In this document: positions 24,935-34,465 of the stretch, piece after piece
Layout: each line of letters starts with the position of its first letter
Numbering within the stretch: position 1 is the stretch's first letter
NCBI RefSeq assembly: GCF_028462495.1
Contig: NZ_JAQOWX010000002.1
Span: forward strand, 1-64,000
Origin: Roseateles_E sp005503085
Lineage (GTDB): Bacteria > Pseudomonadota > Gammaproteobacteria > Burkholderiales > Burkholderiaceae_C
DNA length: 64,000 nucleotides
Direction: 5' to 3'
Translations under genes and position numbers: made by a program
The notes under the pieces: model-generated
Seen by the model: the letters and a program-made list of their open reading frames with translations, nothing else
Told to the model about the DNA's origin: nothing
Database searches by the model: none

Positions 24935-26455
24935 ATGCAGTTGATTGTCTCGGCCGGGGTCATCCTGGTCATCGTGGTCTGGGGCCTGCTGGCACCGGGG
25001 CAACTGGGTGCGGTGTTCGAGCAAGTCCTGACCCTGATCACCCGCAACTTCGGCTGGCTCTATCTGTGGGTGGTGCTGGGTCTGGTGCTGCTGGCGGGGC
25101 TGCTGGCTTTCAGCCGCTATGGCAGCCTCAAGCTGGGTGCCGAAGATGAGGAGCCCGAGTTTTCGCTGGGGGCCTGGTTTGCGATGCTCTTCGCTGCCGG
25201 CATGGGCATCGGCCTGGTGTTCTGGGGCGTGGCCGAGCCGATCTCGCATTTCGGCGCGCCGCCGCCGGGTATCGCCGCCGGCACGCCGGAGGCCGCCAAT
25301 GCGGCGATGCGCTACAGCTTCTTCCACTGGGGTCTGCACCCCTGGGCTGTCTACAGCATCGTGGCGCTGGCGATCGCCTTCTTCCAGTTCCGCCGGGGTG
25401 GCGCGGCCTTGATCAGCACCTCGCTGCAGGCCCTGCCGTGGCGGCCGGTGCAGCGTCTGGCCGGCGTCTTCAACGTGCTGGCGGTGATCGCCACCGCCTT
25501 TGGCGTCGCGGCCTCGCTGGGCATAGGCGCGCTGCAGATCAATAGCGGACTGCAGGCGGTGTTCGGTCTGCCGATCGGCACAGCCTCGCAGGTGGGCATC
25601 ATCGTCGTGACCACCGCGCTCTTCATAGCCTCGGCGGTGACCGGCGTCGCGCGTGGCATCAAATGGCTGTCCTCGCTGAACCTGATCGTCGCCGCCCTGC
25701 TGGCCCTGGCCATCTTCGTGCTGGGTCCGACCATCACCATCATCGACACCTTCACCAACACGCTGGGCAGTTATCTCAGCGAGTTCGTGCGCATGAGTCT
25801 GCGCATGACGCCGTTCCGCGCCAGCGAATGGGTCGGCGGCTGGACCATCTTCTACTGGGCCTGGTGGATCTCCTGGTCGCCCTTTGTCGGCCTTTTCATC
25901 GCGAGGGTTTCCAAGGGCCGCACGGTGCGCGAGTTCATCGTCGGCACTGTGTTGGCGCCGAGCCTGGCCGCCTTCATCTGGTTCTCGGTCTTCGGTGGCA
26001 CGGCGCTGCATCTGGAGGTCTGGCAGGGCGTACCGCTGTCGGAGGCGGTCAAGGCCGACGTGTCGACCGCCTTGTTCGCGATGTTCGATGCGCTGCCGCT
26101 GGGCGGGCTGATGTCGGGCGTGGCGACCCTGCTGGTGCTGGTGTTCTTCGTCACCTCCGGCGACTCGGCGGTGCTGGTGCTGGGCATCATGAGCAGCGGC
26201 GGCAATGCCAACCCGAGCCGGCGCGTCAAGGTGATCTGGGGCCTGCTGGTGTCGGGCATCGCGATCAGCCTGCTGCTGGCCGGTGGCGTCAAGGCGGTGC
26301 AGACGGCCACCATCGTGTTTGCCCTCCCCTTCACCATTGTCATCGTGCTGATGGCGGCCTCGCTGTGGCGCGGTCTGCGCGAGGACTGGCTGGACGAGCA
26401 AAGGCGCGAGCGCGCCTTGCGCAAGAAGATGCGCGAGCTGGCCGGCGAGCGCTGA
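24935..26455 (+). CDS. BCCT-family (betaine/choline/carnitine) transporter
   Basis: 506 residues with about 12 membrane spans. The family motif GMGIGLVFWGVAEPISHF lies in the third to fourth helix and the Trp-rich segment WTIFYWAWWISWSPFVG in the eighth. BCCT proteins take up glycine betaine, choline or related compounds, mainly for osmoprotection. The exact substrate is not evident. The 24738-24934 gap holds the divergent promoters for this gene and the MCP; no clear boxes were seen. Confidence 0.92.
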   Translation: MQLIVSAGVILVIVVWGLLAPGQLGAVFEQVLTLITRNFGWLYLWVVLGLVLLAGLLAFSRYGSLKLGAEDEEPEFSLGAWFAMLFAAGMGIGLVFWGVAEPISHFGAPPPGIAAGTPEAANAAMRYSFFHWGLHPWAVYSIVALAIAFFQFRRGGAALISTSLQALPWRPVQRLAGVFNVLAVIATAFGVAASLGIGALQINSGLQAVFGLPIGTASQVGIIVVTTALFIASAVTGVARGIKWLSSLNLIVAALLALAIFVLGPTITIIDTFTNTLGSYLSEFVRMSLRMTPFRASEWVGGWTIFYWAWWISWSPFVGLFIARVSKGRTVREFIVGTVLAPSLAAFIWFSVFGGTALHLEVWQGVPLSEAVKADVSTALFAMFDALPLGGLMSGVATLLVLVFFVTSGDSAVLVLGIMSSGGNANPSRRVKVIWGLLVSGIAISLLLAGGVKAVQTATIVFALPFTIVIVLMAASLWRGLREDWLDEQRRERALRKKMRELAGER

Positions 26456-26475
26456 GGGCCTGGGCCTCTCAGCGC
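26449..26475. terminator. Stem-loop between convergent BCCT and TonB-like genes
   Basis: GCGCTGAG (26449-26456) pairs perfectly with CTCAGCGC (26468-26475), with an inner GGCC/GGCC pairing. It overlaps the BCCT stop and sits between two converging genes, so a bidirectional terminator is likely. No long T run follows. Confidence 0.5.
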
Positions 26476-26485
26476 CCGGTCTTCT

Positions 26486-26815
26486 TCACTCTTCGTTGCG
26501 GAACACCAGCTTGACCTCGTGGGTCTGCTTTTCGCCGCTGGCCTCGAAGCGCCAGTCCATCAGTGCGCGCGTCACGGCGCGATCAAACACGCGGCGCGGC
26601 TCGGCCTCGACGATGGCCACCTCGGTGACCTTGCCCTCGCCGTCGATCGACATCTTGGCCTTGATCACGCCGCTGGTGATCGATTGCTGGGCCGCTTCGC
26701 GCGGGAACTCGGGCGGTACCTTCTTGATGATCTTCGGCGCGGCGGCCTGGGCGGCGATGCCGATCAGCAGGGCGCTGGCGGCGAGGACTCGGGCGAGGGT
26801 GGAGAGTTTGCTCAT
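26486..26815 (-). CDS. Secreted TonB-C-terminal-domain protein
   Basis: 109 residues. A signal peptide (ARVLAASALLIGIAAQA) is followed directly by a TonB C-terminal domain: PPEFPREAAQQSITSGVIKAKMSIDGEGKVTEV and ALMDWRFEAS. It lacks the membrane anchor and Pro-rich linker of TonB, so it is a short, freely secreted variant. Such proteins are common in Burkholderiales but are not characterised. AAGAGG precedes the start. Confidence 0.85.
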   Translation of the reverse strand: MSKLSTLARVLAASALLIGIAAQAAAPKIIKKVPPEFPREAAQQSITSGVIKAKMSIDGEGKVTEVAIVEAEPRRVFDRAVTRALMDWRFEASGEKQTHEVKLVFRNEE

Positions 26816-26858
26816 GGGAACCTCTTGAAACAAAGGGGAGAGGAAAGGGGGAAAGAAA

Positions 26859-28415
26859 TCAGGCGGCGACCGGCTCGGCGCGGAAGAAGCCGACCGCGTC
26901 GAGCAGCCGGGTGGAGCTCTGTTTGAGCTCGTCGGTGGAGCGGCTGAGCTCGTCGACCAGGGTGGTGTTCTGCTGCGTCGTGCGATCCAGCTCGCTCATC
27001 GCGTTGTTGACGACGCCGACGCCGGCGGCCTGCTCCTGGGCCGAGTGCGAGATCTCCTCGATCAGCTGGCCCATATTGTTGACCTCGTCGACCACCGAGC
27101 GGATCGTCACGCCGGCGTTGTCGACCAGCTTGGTGCCGTTCTCGACCTTGACGGACGATTCCTGGATCAGCACCTTGATCTCCTTGGCGGCGGTAGCGCT
27201 GCGCTGGGCCAGCGAGCGCACCTCGCTGGCCACCACCGCGAAGCCGCGGCCGTGCTCGCCGGCGCGGGCCGCTTCGACGGCCGCGTTCAGCGCCAGGATA
27301 TTGGTCTGGAAGGCGATGCCGTCGATCACGCCGATGATGTCGCCGATCTTCTTCGAGCTGGCGCTGATCTCCTCCATCGTCGACACCACCTTGGCCACCA
27401 CGCTGCCGCCGGCCGAGGCCGATTGGCGCGCCTTGGCGGCGATGCCGGAGGCCTTGCGGGTCAGCTCGCTGGCACCGTTCAGGTTGGACGCGATCTGCTC
27501 GACCGAGGCGGCGGTGTTCTGCAGGCTGGCGGCCGAGCGCGCGGTGCGGTCGGACAGGTCGATATTGCTGCCGGCGATCACGCCCGAGCTGTGCGCCACC
27601 TCACCGGCGGCCGAACTGACGCTCTGCACCACGCCCGACAAGGCCGACTGCATCTCGCGCATCGCCAGCAGCATCTCGCCGAGCTCGTCCTTGCTGTCGA
27701 CCACAATGGTCTGCGTCAGGTCGCCGGCGCTGATCGCCTGGGCGGCCTGCTGGGCCTTGCGGGCCGGCAGCACGATGGAGCGGGCGATCGCCCAGCCGCC
27801 ACCCAGGCCGATCGCGGCCGCCACCGCGACCAGCAGCGCGGTGATCAGGATCGACGAACGTGCCAGCTCGCCGCCGGACACGGCCAGGTTGCGGGCGTTC
27901 TCGAACTGCAGATCGATCAGGCTCTTGAGCCCGTCCTGGTAGGCCTGCTGGGTCGGGCGCACATCGGTGATCAGGCTCTCGCGCGACTCATCCGGATTGC
28001 CGGCCTCGGCCACCTTGCGGAACTTGGCGACCGAGGCCATGAACTTGGCCTCGCGCTCGCGCACCTGGGCGATCAGCTCCTTCTCCTTGGCATCGTCGCC
28101 TTGGCCCAGGCTGCCGAGCTGCTTTTCGGTGTCGAGCACGGCAGCGTCGATGGCGGCGTTCTGGCGCTTGATCTGGCGCGCCTCGTCCAGCAGGATCAGG
28201 TCGCGGGCGGCGCGGGCAATGATGTTGACATTGCTCTCCAGCGCGTTGGCGCTGGCGATCTTGACCAGGCTGGTGTTGGCCGTGCTGTCCAGGTCCTGGG
28301 CCAGGCGGTTGGCGTTGCCGGCGCCGAAGCTGCCGATCGCGATCATGAGCAGCACCAGCAGGGCATAGCTCACCGCCAGGCGCTGGCTGATGCGCAGCTG
28401 TGACAGAAACTTCAT
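26859..28415 (-). CDS. Methyl-accepting chemotaxis protein with periplasmic sensor
   Basis: 518 residues. There is a membrane span near 12-32, a four-helix-bundle periplasmic domain (about 35-190), a second span (190-212) and a HAMP domain. The signalling region follows with the conserved hairpin EAARAGEHGRGFAVVASEVRSLAQRS. The sensor part contains MCP_1-like helices (TSLVKIASANALESNVN). It signals ligand binding to CheA/CheW. The ligand is unknown. Confidence 0.92.
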   Translation of the reverse strand: MKFLSQLRISQRLAVSYALLVLLMIAIGSFGAGNANRLAQDLDSTANTSLVKIASANALESNVNIIARAARDLILLDEARQIKRQNAAIDAAVLDTEKQLGSLGQGDDAKEKELIAQVREREAKFMASVAKFRKVAEAGNPDESRESLITDVRPTQQAYQDGLKSLIDLQFENARNLAVSGGELARSSILITALLVAVAAAIGLGGGWAIARSIVLPARKAQQAAQAISAGDLTQTIVVDSKDELGEMLLAMREMQSALSGVVQSVSSAAGEVAHSSGVIAGSNIDLSDRTARSAASLQNTAASVEQIASNLNGASELTRKASGIAAKARQSASAGGSVVAKVVSTMEEISASSKKIGDIIGVIDGIAFQTNILALNAAVEAARAGEHGRGFAVVASEVRSLAQRSATAAKEIKVLIQESSVKVENGTKLVDNAGVTIRSVVDEVNNMGQLIEEISHSAQEQAAGVGVVNNAMSELDRTTQQNTTLVDELSRSTDELKQSSTRLLDAVGFFRAEPVAA

Positions 28416-28491
28416 CGGAAGATCCCTCGATTAGGTCATTGGTTTGGACGCCGCGCGGTACGTGGCGTGGCCGGACTATCGGTGCCAATGA

Positions 28492-28505
28492 CCCTCAATT
28501 GAGGG
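28492..28505. promoter_or_regulatory. Perfect 14-bp palindrome upstream of the chemoreceptor gene
   Basis: CCCTCAATTGAGGG is its own reverse complement and lies 77 bases upstream of the MCP start. The position suits an operator, but no regulator can be named. The flanking bases add no further symmetry. Confidence 0.3.
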
Positions 28506-28593
28506 GGTGTCTTGTCAGCTCAGTGCAAGGTCGTGACAAAGGCCGCAGTTACACCTCGAAACCAAGGGTTTTCATGGAGTCAGGTCTTGTGGC

Positions 28594-29856
28594 TCATTTG
28601 ACGCGCAGCACGTCCAGCGCGGTTACATCGCCGGCCTGATGGCCCCAGCTGCTGCGCAGATGACTGGCGATGGCCGCCAGTTCGCGATCGCTCAGCACGC
28701 CGGCAAAGGGCGGCATGCCGAAGGGGCGCGGGTTGCCGGCGGTGGCCGGCGCATAGCTGCCGCGCAGCATCACGCGCAGCAGGTTGTCGCTAGTCCCCAT
28801 CGTCACCGTGCGGTTGCCGGCCAGGGCCGGATAGATGCCGGCCACGCCGCGGCCCTGCTCGCCATGGCAGCTGGCGCAGTGCTGTTCGTAGAGCTTGCCG
28901 CCCAGCTCACGCAGGGCCGGATCGGGCTTCGGAGGCCGGGGTCGGGTCTTGCCCTGGGGCGGCAGGGCTTGCAGATAAGCGCCCATCGCGCGCAGATCGG
29001 CCTCATCCAGATGCTGGGTGCTGCCCAGTATCACCTCGCTCATCGGGCCCAGCGCGCTGGCGCGCTCGTTGCGGCCGTGCTTGAGCCAGTCGCGCAGCTC
29101 GGCGCTGTTCCAGCCGGCCACCCCGGCCTCGGCCGGGTCCTGCAGCGAGGGCGCGTACCAGCCCAGCTCGCGCAGCGCCCCGCCGCTCAGGTCCCGGGCG
29201 TCGGTGAGTGCACCCAGGCTGTTGCGCGGCGCGTGGCAGGCATTGCAGTGGCCCAGACCCTCGACCAGATAGGCGCCGCGGTTCCACTCGGCGCTGCGCG
29301 TGGGCTCGGGCGTGAACACGGCCGGGCGGAAGTACAGCGCGCGCCAGACCGCCAGCGCCGCCTGGGTGTTGTAGGGGAAGCGCAGCTCGTGAGCCCGAGG
29401 GGGCTGAGCGACGGGGCTCAGGCTTTGCAGATAGGCGTAGAGCGCGTCGCTGTCGGCGCGGGTCACCAGCGCGTAGTTGGTGTAGGGGAAGGCCGGCGTC
29501 AGCAGGCGGCCATCGCGGCCGCGGCCGTTATGGAGCGCGCCCCAGAACTGCTCGGCGCTCCAGGAGCCGAGGCCGGTGGCGGCATCGGGAGTCAGGTTCG
29601 ATGAGAAGACCGCGCCGAACGGGGTCGGTATCGCGCGGCCGCCGGCATAGGGCTGGCCGCCACGCGCGGTATGGCAGCCCATGCAGTTGCCGGCACGGGC
29701 CAGATAGGCGCCGCGTTCGACCAGGGCCGGCGTGATCGCGAGCGGGCCGGCGGCGGGTCCGCCCTCGTCCAGATGGTTCAGCCCGTAGACTAGGGCGGCC
29801 GCGAGCAGGGCGGTCAATGCGAAGGCCAGCACGCCGACGATGGCGCGGCGCCTCAT
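28594..29856 (-). CDS. Tri-heme cytochrome c, membrane-anchored
   Basis: 420 residues. An N-terminal hydrophobic segment (about 5-25) is an uncleaved anchor or signal. Three haem-binding CxxCH motifs are present: CMGCH, CNACH and CASCH. This matches the triheme subunit of membrane alcohol, gluconate or aldehyde dehydrogenases, but no dehydrogenase gene is adjacent. The ATG overlaps the TGA of the upstream cytochrome gene by 4 bases. The dehydrogenase may be encoded elsewhere. Confidence 0.9.
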   Translation of the reverse strand: MRRRAIVGVLAFALTALLAAALVYGLNHLDEGGPAAGPLAITPALVERGAYLARAGNCMGCHTARGGQPYAGGRAIPTPFGAVFSSNLTPDAATGLGSWSAEQFWGALHNGRGRDGRLLTPAFPYTNYALVTRADSDALYAYLQSLSPVAQPPRAHELRFPYNTQAALAVWRALYFRPAVFTPEPTRSAEWNRGAYLVEGLGHCNACHAPRNSLGALTDARDLSGGALRELGWYAPSLQDPAEAGVAGWNSAELRDWLKHGRNERASALGPMSEVILGSTQHLDEADLRAMGAYLQALPPQGKTRPRPPKPDPALRELGGKLYEQHCASCHGEQGRGVAGIYPALAGNRTVTMGTSDNLLRVMLRGSYAPATAGNPRPFGMPPFAGVLSDRELAAIASHLRSSWGHQAGDVTALDVLRVK

Positions 29857-30545
29857 TGCAGGCCTCCGCAGGCCATCGGCAGCGGCGCGGGCAGGGCAGC
29901 CGCGGGCTTGCTGCCGGGCGGCATGGGCTGGGCCGCCAGCCATTGCGAGACGGCATTGATCTCCTCGACCTTGAGCTGCTTGGCGATATGGCCCATGCAG
30001 TCGGGTGCGACCGCGCGGCGCTGGCCGCTGCGCCAGGCGCCCAGCTGGCCGTTCAGGTAGTCGCGCGGCAGGCCCAGCAGGCCGGGGATGAAGGGCTGGA
30101 CGCCGCTCAGCTTCTCGCCATGGCATTGCACGCAGGCCGGCAGCTTGCGCAGCGGATCGCCCTGCAGCACCAGCGCACGGCCGCGTGCCAGCGTGGCCGC
30201 GTCCACGCTTGGGGCCTGCGGCGCCGGATAGGGCAGCTCGAGCTGGGCGAAATGGCCGGCCAGCTCCAGCAGATAGGCGTCCGACAGCGGGGCGATCAGA
30301 TCGCTCATCAGGCCGTAGTCGCGCCGACCATCGCGGAAATTGAGCAGCTGCTTGTAGAGATAGCCCTGTGGCTTGCCGGCCAGGCGCGGGTGGTAGCCGT
30401 CGGCGGCGGCGCGGCCCTGCTTGCCGTGGCACAGGGTGCAGGCCTGGGCGCGCTGGGCGATGCTGTCTTCGACGGCCGGCGCCGCGACAGCCGCGCCGGC
30501 GACCAGCATCAGGGGCAGGAGGAGTCTTGAGGGCAGGGCAAACAT
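29853..30545 (-). CDS. Di-heme cytochrome c (c4-like)
   Basis: 230 residues. A signal peptide (LLLPLMLVAGAAVA) precedes two c-type domains with CTLCH and CVQCH, in the layout of cytochrome c4. Periplasmic electron carriers of this type deliver electrons to terminal oxidases. It is translationally coupled to the triheme cytochrome, so they probably act as an electron-transfer pair. Confidence 0.9.
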   Translation of the reverse strand: MFALPSRLLLPLMLVAGAAVAAPAVEDSIAQRAQACTLCHGKQGRAAADGYHPRLAGKPQGYLYKQLLNFRDGRRDYGLMSDLIAPLSDAYLLELAGHFAQLELPYPAPQAPSVDAATLARGRALVLQGDPLRKLPACVQCHGEKLSGVQPFIPGLLGLPRDYLNGQLGAWRSGQRRAVAPDCMGHIAKQLKVEEINAVSQWLAAQPMPPGSKPAAALPAPLPMACGGLQ

Positions 30546-30608
30546 GGGCCTGATGCTGCCGGCTGGCGGCCGCCTTGAGAAGGATCAGATGCGGGACAAA
30601 CCACCCGA

Positions 30609-31307
30609 TCAGATGGCGGCGGTGCGGCCGCCGAAGATGGCCGTGCCCACGCGCACGATGCTGGCGCCCTCGGCAATCGCGGCCTCCAGGTCGGCGCTCA
30701 TGCCCATCGACAAGGTGTCCAGGGCCAGGCCTTGCCGGTTGAGCTCGGCCAGCAGGCCCGCCAGCGCGCGGTGCGGCGCGCGCTGGGCCTGCTGGTCGGC
30801 GGCGGGCTCGGGAATGGCCATCAGGCCGCGCAGGCGCAAGCGTGGCAGCGCCGCCACGGCATGAGCCAGGGCCGGCAACTCGTCCGGCGCCACGCCGCTC
30901 TTGCTGGCCTCGCCGCTGATATTGACTTGCAGGCAGATCTGCAGCGGCGCCATCTCGGCGGGGCGCTGGTCCGACAGGCGCTGCGCGGTCTTGAGCCGGT
31001 CGACGCTGTGCACCCAGTCGAAGGCCTCGGCCACCGGCCGGGTCTTGTTGCTTTGCAAGGGACCGATCAGATGCCACTCGATCTGCGCGCGCAGATCGCT
31101 CAGCTCGGCGATCTTGTCCAGCCCCTCCTGCACATAGTTCTCGCCGAAGCGGCGTGCACCGGCCGCGAAGGCCTCGCGCACCGCGTCGCCAGAAAACGTC
31201 TTGCTGACCGTCAGCAGCGTGACACTTTGCACGGGCCGACCGGCAGCCTCACAGGCCGTTTCAATGCGCTCTTGCAGCTGTTGTAAGTTCTCGGAGATCG
31301 TCGCCAT
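30609..31307 (-). CDS. yggS: PLP homeostasis protein YggS/PLPBP
   Basis: 232 residues. The alanine-racemase-like TIM barrel has the PLP lysine Lys36 in TVSKTF, then FGENYVQE, HLIGPLQSNK and SMGMSADLEAAI. It binds pyridoxal phosphate and buffers vitamin B6 and amino-acid metabolism. As in many proteobacteria, it is divergent from pilT. Confidence 0.95.
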   Translation of the reverse strand: MATISENLQQLQERIETACEAAGRPVQSVTLLTVSKTFSGDAVREAFAAGARRFGENYVQEGLDKIAELSDLRAQIEWHLIGPLQSNKTRPVAEAFDWVHSVDRLKTAQRLSDQRPAEMAPLQICLQVNISGEASKSGVAPDELPALAHAVAALPRLRLRGLMAIPEPAADQQAQRAPHRALAGLLAELNRQGLALDTLSMGMSADLEAAIAEGASIVRVGTAIFGGRTAAI

Positions 31308-31333
31308 AATGGCCCACGCTAATTCGCTCGTTT

Positions 31334-32377
31334 ATGGACATCACCCAACTGCTGGCATTCTCGGTCAAGAACAAGGCCTCCGACTTGCATCTCTCGGCCG
31401 GTTTGCCGCCGATGATCCGGGTCCACGGCGATGTGCGCCGCATCAATGTCGAGGCACTCGAGCACCGCCAGGTGCACGACATGGTGTACGACATCATGAA
31501 CGACTCGCAGCGCAAGGCCTATGAGGAAACGCTGGAGGTCGACTTCTCCTTCGAGATCCAGGGCCTGGCGCGCTTTCGCGTCAATGCCTTCAACCAGAAC
31601 CGCGGCGCCGGCGCCGTGTTCCGGACCATTCCGTCCAAGATCCTGTCGCTGGAGCAGCTCAACGCGCCCAAGGTCTTTGCCGAGCTGGCGCTGAAGCCGC
31701 GCGGCCTGGTGCTGGTGACAGGCCCGACCGGCTCGGGCAAGTCGACCACCCTGGCCGCCATGGTCAACCACCTGAACGAAAACGAGTACGGCCACATCCT
31801 GACCATCGAGGACCCGATCGAGTTCGTCCACGAGTCCAAGAAGAGCCTGGTCAACCAGCGCGAGGTCGGCCCGCACACACTGAGCTTCGCGAACGCGCTG
31901 CGCTCGGCGCTGCGCGAGGATCCGGACTGCGTGCTGGTCGGCGAAATGCGCGATCTGGAGACCATCAGGCTGGCGCTGACCGCCGCCGAGACGGGCCACC
32001 TGGTGTTCGGCACGCTGCACACCTCGTCGGCGGCCAAGACCGTCGACCGTATCGTCGATGTGTTCCCGGCGGCCGAGAAGGAAATGGTGCGGGCCATGGT
32101 GTCGGAATCGCTGGTCGCGGTGATCTCGCAAAGCCTGTGCAAGCTCAAGGACGGCACCGGCCGTGTGGCGGCGCACGAGATCATGCTGGGCACCTCGGCG
32201 ATCCGCAATCTGATCCGCGAGAACAAGGTCGCGCAGATGTACTCGGCGATCCAGACCGGCAACCAGCAGGGCATGCAGACGCTGGACCAGAACCTGACCG
32301 ATCTGGTCCGGCGCAACATCATCTCGCCGATGGAAGCTCGATCAAAGGCCAAGTTCCCCGAAAATTTCCCTGGTTGA
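31334..32377 (+). CDS. pilT: Type IV pilus retraction ATPase PilT
   Basis: 347 residues. It starts MDITQLLAFSVKNKASDLHLS and has Walker A GPTGSGKST, the Asp and His boxes, and the C-terminal AIRNLIRENKVAQ helix motif that PilT needs for retraction. This hexameric ATPase depolymerises pilin and powers twitching motility and DNA uptake. It starts 26 bases from the divergent yggS; pilU follows after 15 bases. Confidence 0.97.
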   Translation: MDITQLLAFSVKNKASDLHLSAGLPPMIRVHGDVRRINVEALEHRQVHDMVYDIMNDSQRKAYEETLEVDFSFEIQGLARFRVNAFNQNRGAGAVFRTIPSKILSLEQLNAPKVFAELALKPRGLVLVTGPTGSGKSTTLAAMVNHLNENEYGHILTIEDPIEFVHESKKSLVNQREVGPHTLSFANALRSALREDPDCVLVGEMRDLETIRLALTAAETGHLVFGTLHTSSAAKTVDRIVDVFPAAEKEMVRAMVSESLVAVISQSLCKLKDGTGRVAAHEIMLGTSAIRNLIRENKVAQMYSAIQTGNQQGMQTLDQNLTDLVRRNIISPMEARSKAKFPENFPG

Positions 32378-32392
32378 TCAAGGATCCCATTC

Positions 32393-33529
32393 ATGGAACG
32401 CGACCAGGCCTCGAAATTCATCAACGACCTCTTGCGCCTGATGATCTCGCGCAAGGGCTCCGATCTGTTCCTGACCGCGGACTTTCCGCCGGCGATCAAG
32501 GTCGACGGCAAGGTCACCAAGGTCTCGCCCCAGCCGCTGACCGGCCAGCACACCTTGCAGCTGGCCCGTTCCATCATGAACGACAAGCAGGCGGCCGAGT
32601 TCGAGCGCAACAAGGAATGCAATTTCGCGATCTCGCCGGCGGGTGTCGGCCGCTTTCGCGCCAATGCCTTTTTGCAGCAGGGCCATGTGGGCCTGGTCTT
32701 GCGGACGATTCCTGCCACGCTGCCGACGATTGCCTCGCTGGAGCTGCCCGCCATCCTCAATGATGTCGTGCTGGCCAAGCGCGGCCTGGTCATCGTGGTC
32801 GGCGCCACCGGCTCGGGCAAGAGCACCTCGCTGGCGGCCATGGTCGACCACCGCAACGAGAGCACCTTCGGCCACATCATCACGATCGAGGATCCGGTCG
32901 AGTTCGTCCACCCGCACAAGAACTGCATCGTGACCCAGCGCGAGGTCGGCATCGACACCGACAGCTGGGAATCGGCGCTGAAGAACTCGCTGCGCCAGGC
33001 GCCCGATGTGATCCTGATGGGCGAGCTGCGCGACCGCGAGACCATGGAACACGCGGTGGCCTTTGCCGAGACAGGCCATCTGTGCATGGCCACCCTGCAT
33101 GCGAACAGCGCCAACCAGGCGCTGGACCGCATCATCAACTTCTTCCCCGAGGAGCGGCGCAGCCAGTTGCTGATGGACCTGTCGCTGAATCTGCGCGCGC
33201 TGGTCTCGCAGCGCCTGCTGCCGCGCCAGGAGGGCAAGGGCCGGATCGCGGCGGTCGAGATCCTCTTGAACACGCCGTTGGTGTCGGACCTGATCTTCAA
33301 GGGCGAGGTCGGCGAGATCAAGGAGATCATGAAGCGCTCGCGCGAGCAGGGCATGCAGACCTTCGACCAGGCGCTGTTCGATCTCTACGAGGCCAACAAG
33401 GTCACCTACGAAGACGCGCTGCGCAATGCCGACTCGGTCAACGATCTGCGCCTGCAGATCAAGCTCAATAGCGAGCGGGCCCGCTCCGGCGATCTGTCGT
33501 CCGGCACCGAGCATCTGACCATCGTTTGA
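32393..33529 (+). CDS. pilU: PilT-like retraction ATPase PilU
   Basis: 378 residues. It shares the PilT fold (Walker A GATGSGKST, GELRDRETMEHAVAFAETGH) but has the longer C-terminus and the MERDQASKFINDLLRL start typical of PilU. PilU supports PilT-driven retraction against load. It forms an operon with pilT. Confidence 0.95.
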   Translation: MERDQASKFINDLLRLMISRKGSDLFLTADFPPAIKVDGKVTKVSPQPLTGQHTLQLARSIMNDKQAAEFERNKECNFAISPAGVGRFRANAFLQQGHVGLVLRTIPATLPTIASLELPAILNDVVLAKRGLVIVVGATGSGKSTSLAAMVDHRNESTFGHIITIEDPVEFVHPHKNCIVTQREVGIDTDSWESALKNSLRQAPDVILMGELRDRETMEHAVAFAETGHLCMATLHANSANQALDRIINFFPEERRSQLLMDLSLNLRALVSQRLLPRQEGKGRIAAVEILLNTPLVSDLIFKGEVGEIKEIMKRSREQGMQTFDQALFDLYEANKVTYEDALRNADSVNDLRLQIKLNSERARSGDLSSGTEHLTIV

Positions 33530-33551
33530 GCCATCGTTTAGAGTCGGGTGC

Positions 33552-34451
33552 ATGAATGCACCCACACGCACCTACGAACCCATCCCGCCGCGCCAAGTGG
33601 CGTTTCTTGGCCTCGGCGTCATGGGCTATCCCATGGCCGGCCATCTGGCCCGCGCCGGCCATGCCGTGACGGTCTACAACCGCACGGCCGCCAAGGCCCA
33701 GGCCTGGGCAGAAGAATACGGCGGCAAGGCCGCTGCAACCCCCGCAGCAGCGGCGGCCGGTGCCGACATCGTGTTCGCCTGTGTCGGCAATGACGACGAT
33801 CTGCGCTCGGTCGTGCTGGGCGAGACTGGCGCATTTGCGGGCATGCAGGCCGGCGCGATCTTCGTCGACCACACGACGGCGTCGGCCGAGGTGGCGCGCG
33901 AGCTCTATGCCGCAGCGCTGGCCGCCGGCCTGCAGTTCGTCGACGCGCCGGTTTCGGGCGGCCAGGCGGGCGCCGTCAACGGCGCGCTGACGGTGATGTG
34001 CGGCGGCGATGCCGCGCCGTTCGCGAGCATCCAGCCTGTGGCCCTGGCTTTTGCGAAGGCCGTGACCCTGGTCGGCGCCTCGGGTGCCGGTCAGCTGGCC
34101 AAGATGGTCAACCAGATCTGCATCGCCGGCCTGGTGCAGGGCCTGTCGGAAGCGATTGCCTTCGGCCAGAAGGCTGGCCTGGACATGGGTCAGGTGCTGG
34201 ACGTGATCGGCAAGGGCGCGGCCCAGAGCTGGCAGATGGACAACCGTGGCAAGACCATGGTGGACGACAAGTTCGACTTCGGTTTTGCGGTCGACTGGAT
34301 GCGCAAGGACCTGGGTCTGGTGCTCGACGAGGCCCGCCGCAATGGCGCCAAGCTGCCGGTGACGGCCTTGGTGGACCAGTTCTATGCCGATGTCCAGACC
34401 CTGGGCGGGAATCGCTGGGACACCTCCAGCCTGATCAAGCGGCTGAAGTAA
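33552..34451 (+). CDS. NAD(P)-dependent beta-hydroxyacid dehydrogenase
   Basis: 299 residues of the 3-hydroxyisobutyrate / tartronate-semialdehyde reductase family. The Rossmann motif FLGLGVMGYPMAGHL lies near the N-terminus, followed by DAPVSGGQAGA and the catalytic Lys in GAGQLAKMVNQ. These enzymes reduce or oxidise short beta-hydroxyacids. The actual substrate cannot be deduced. It lies 22 bases after pilU, probably by chance. Confidence 0.9.
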   Translation: MNAPTRTYEPIPPRQVAFLGLGVMGYPMAGHLARAGHAVTVYNRTAAKAQAWAEEYGGKAAATPAAAAAGADIVFACVGNDDDLRSVVLGETGAFAGMQAGAIFVDHTTASAEVARELYAAALAAGLQFVDAPVSGGQAGAVNGALTVMCGGDAAPFASIQPVALAFAKAVTLVGASGAGQLAKMVNQICIAGLVQGLSEAIAFGQKAGLDMGQVLDVIGKGAAQSWQMDNRGKTMVDDKFDFGFAVDWMRKDLGLVLDEARRNGAKLPVTALVDQFYADVQTLGGNRWDTSSLIKRLK

Positions 34452-34465
34452 GGCAGGCTCGGCGC

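Noticed and set aside
31519..33354. A 611-residue minus-strand open frame opposite pilT and pilU
   Set aside because: The composition is Ser/Arg-rich and low in structure; pilT and pilU are beyond doubt.
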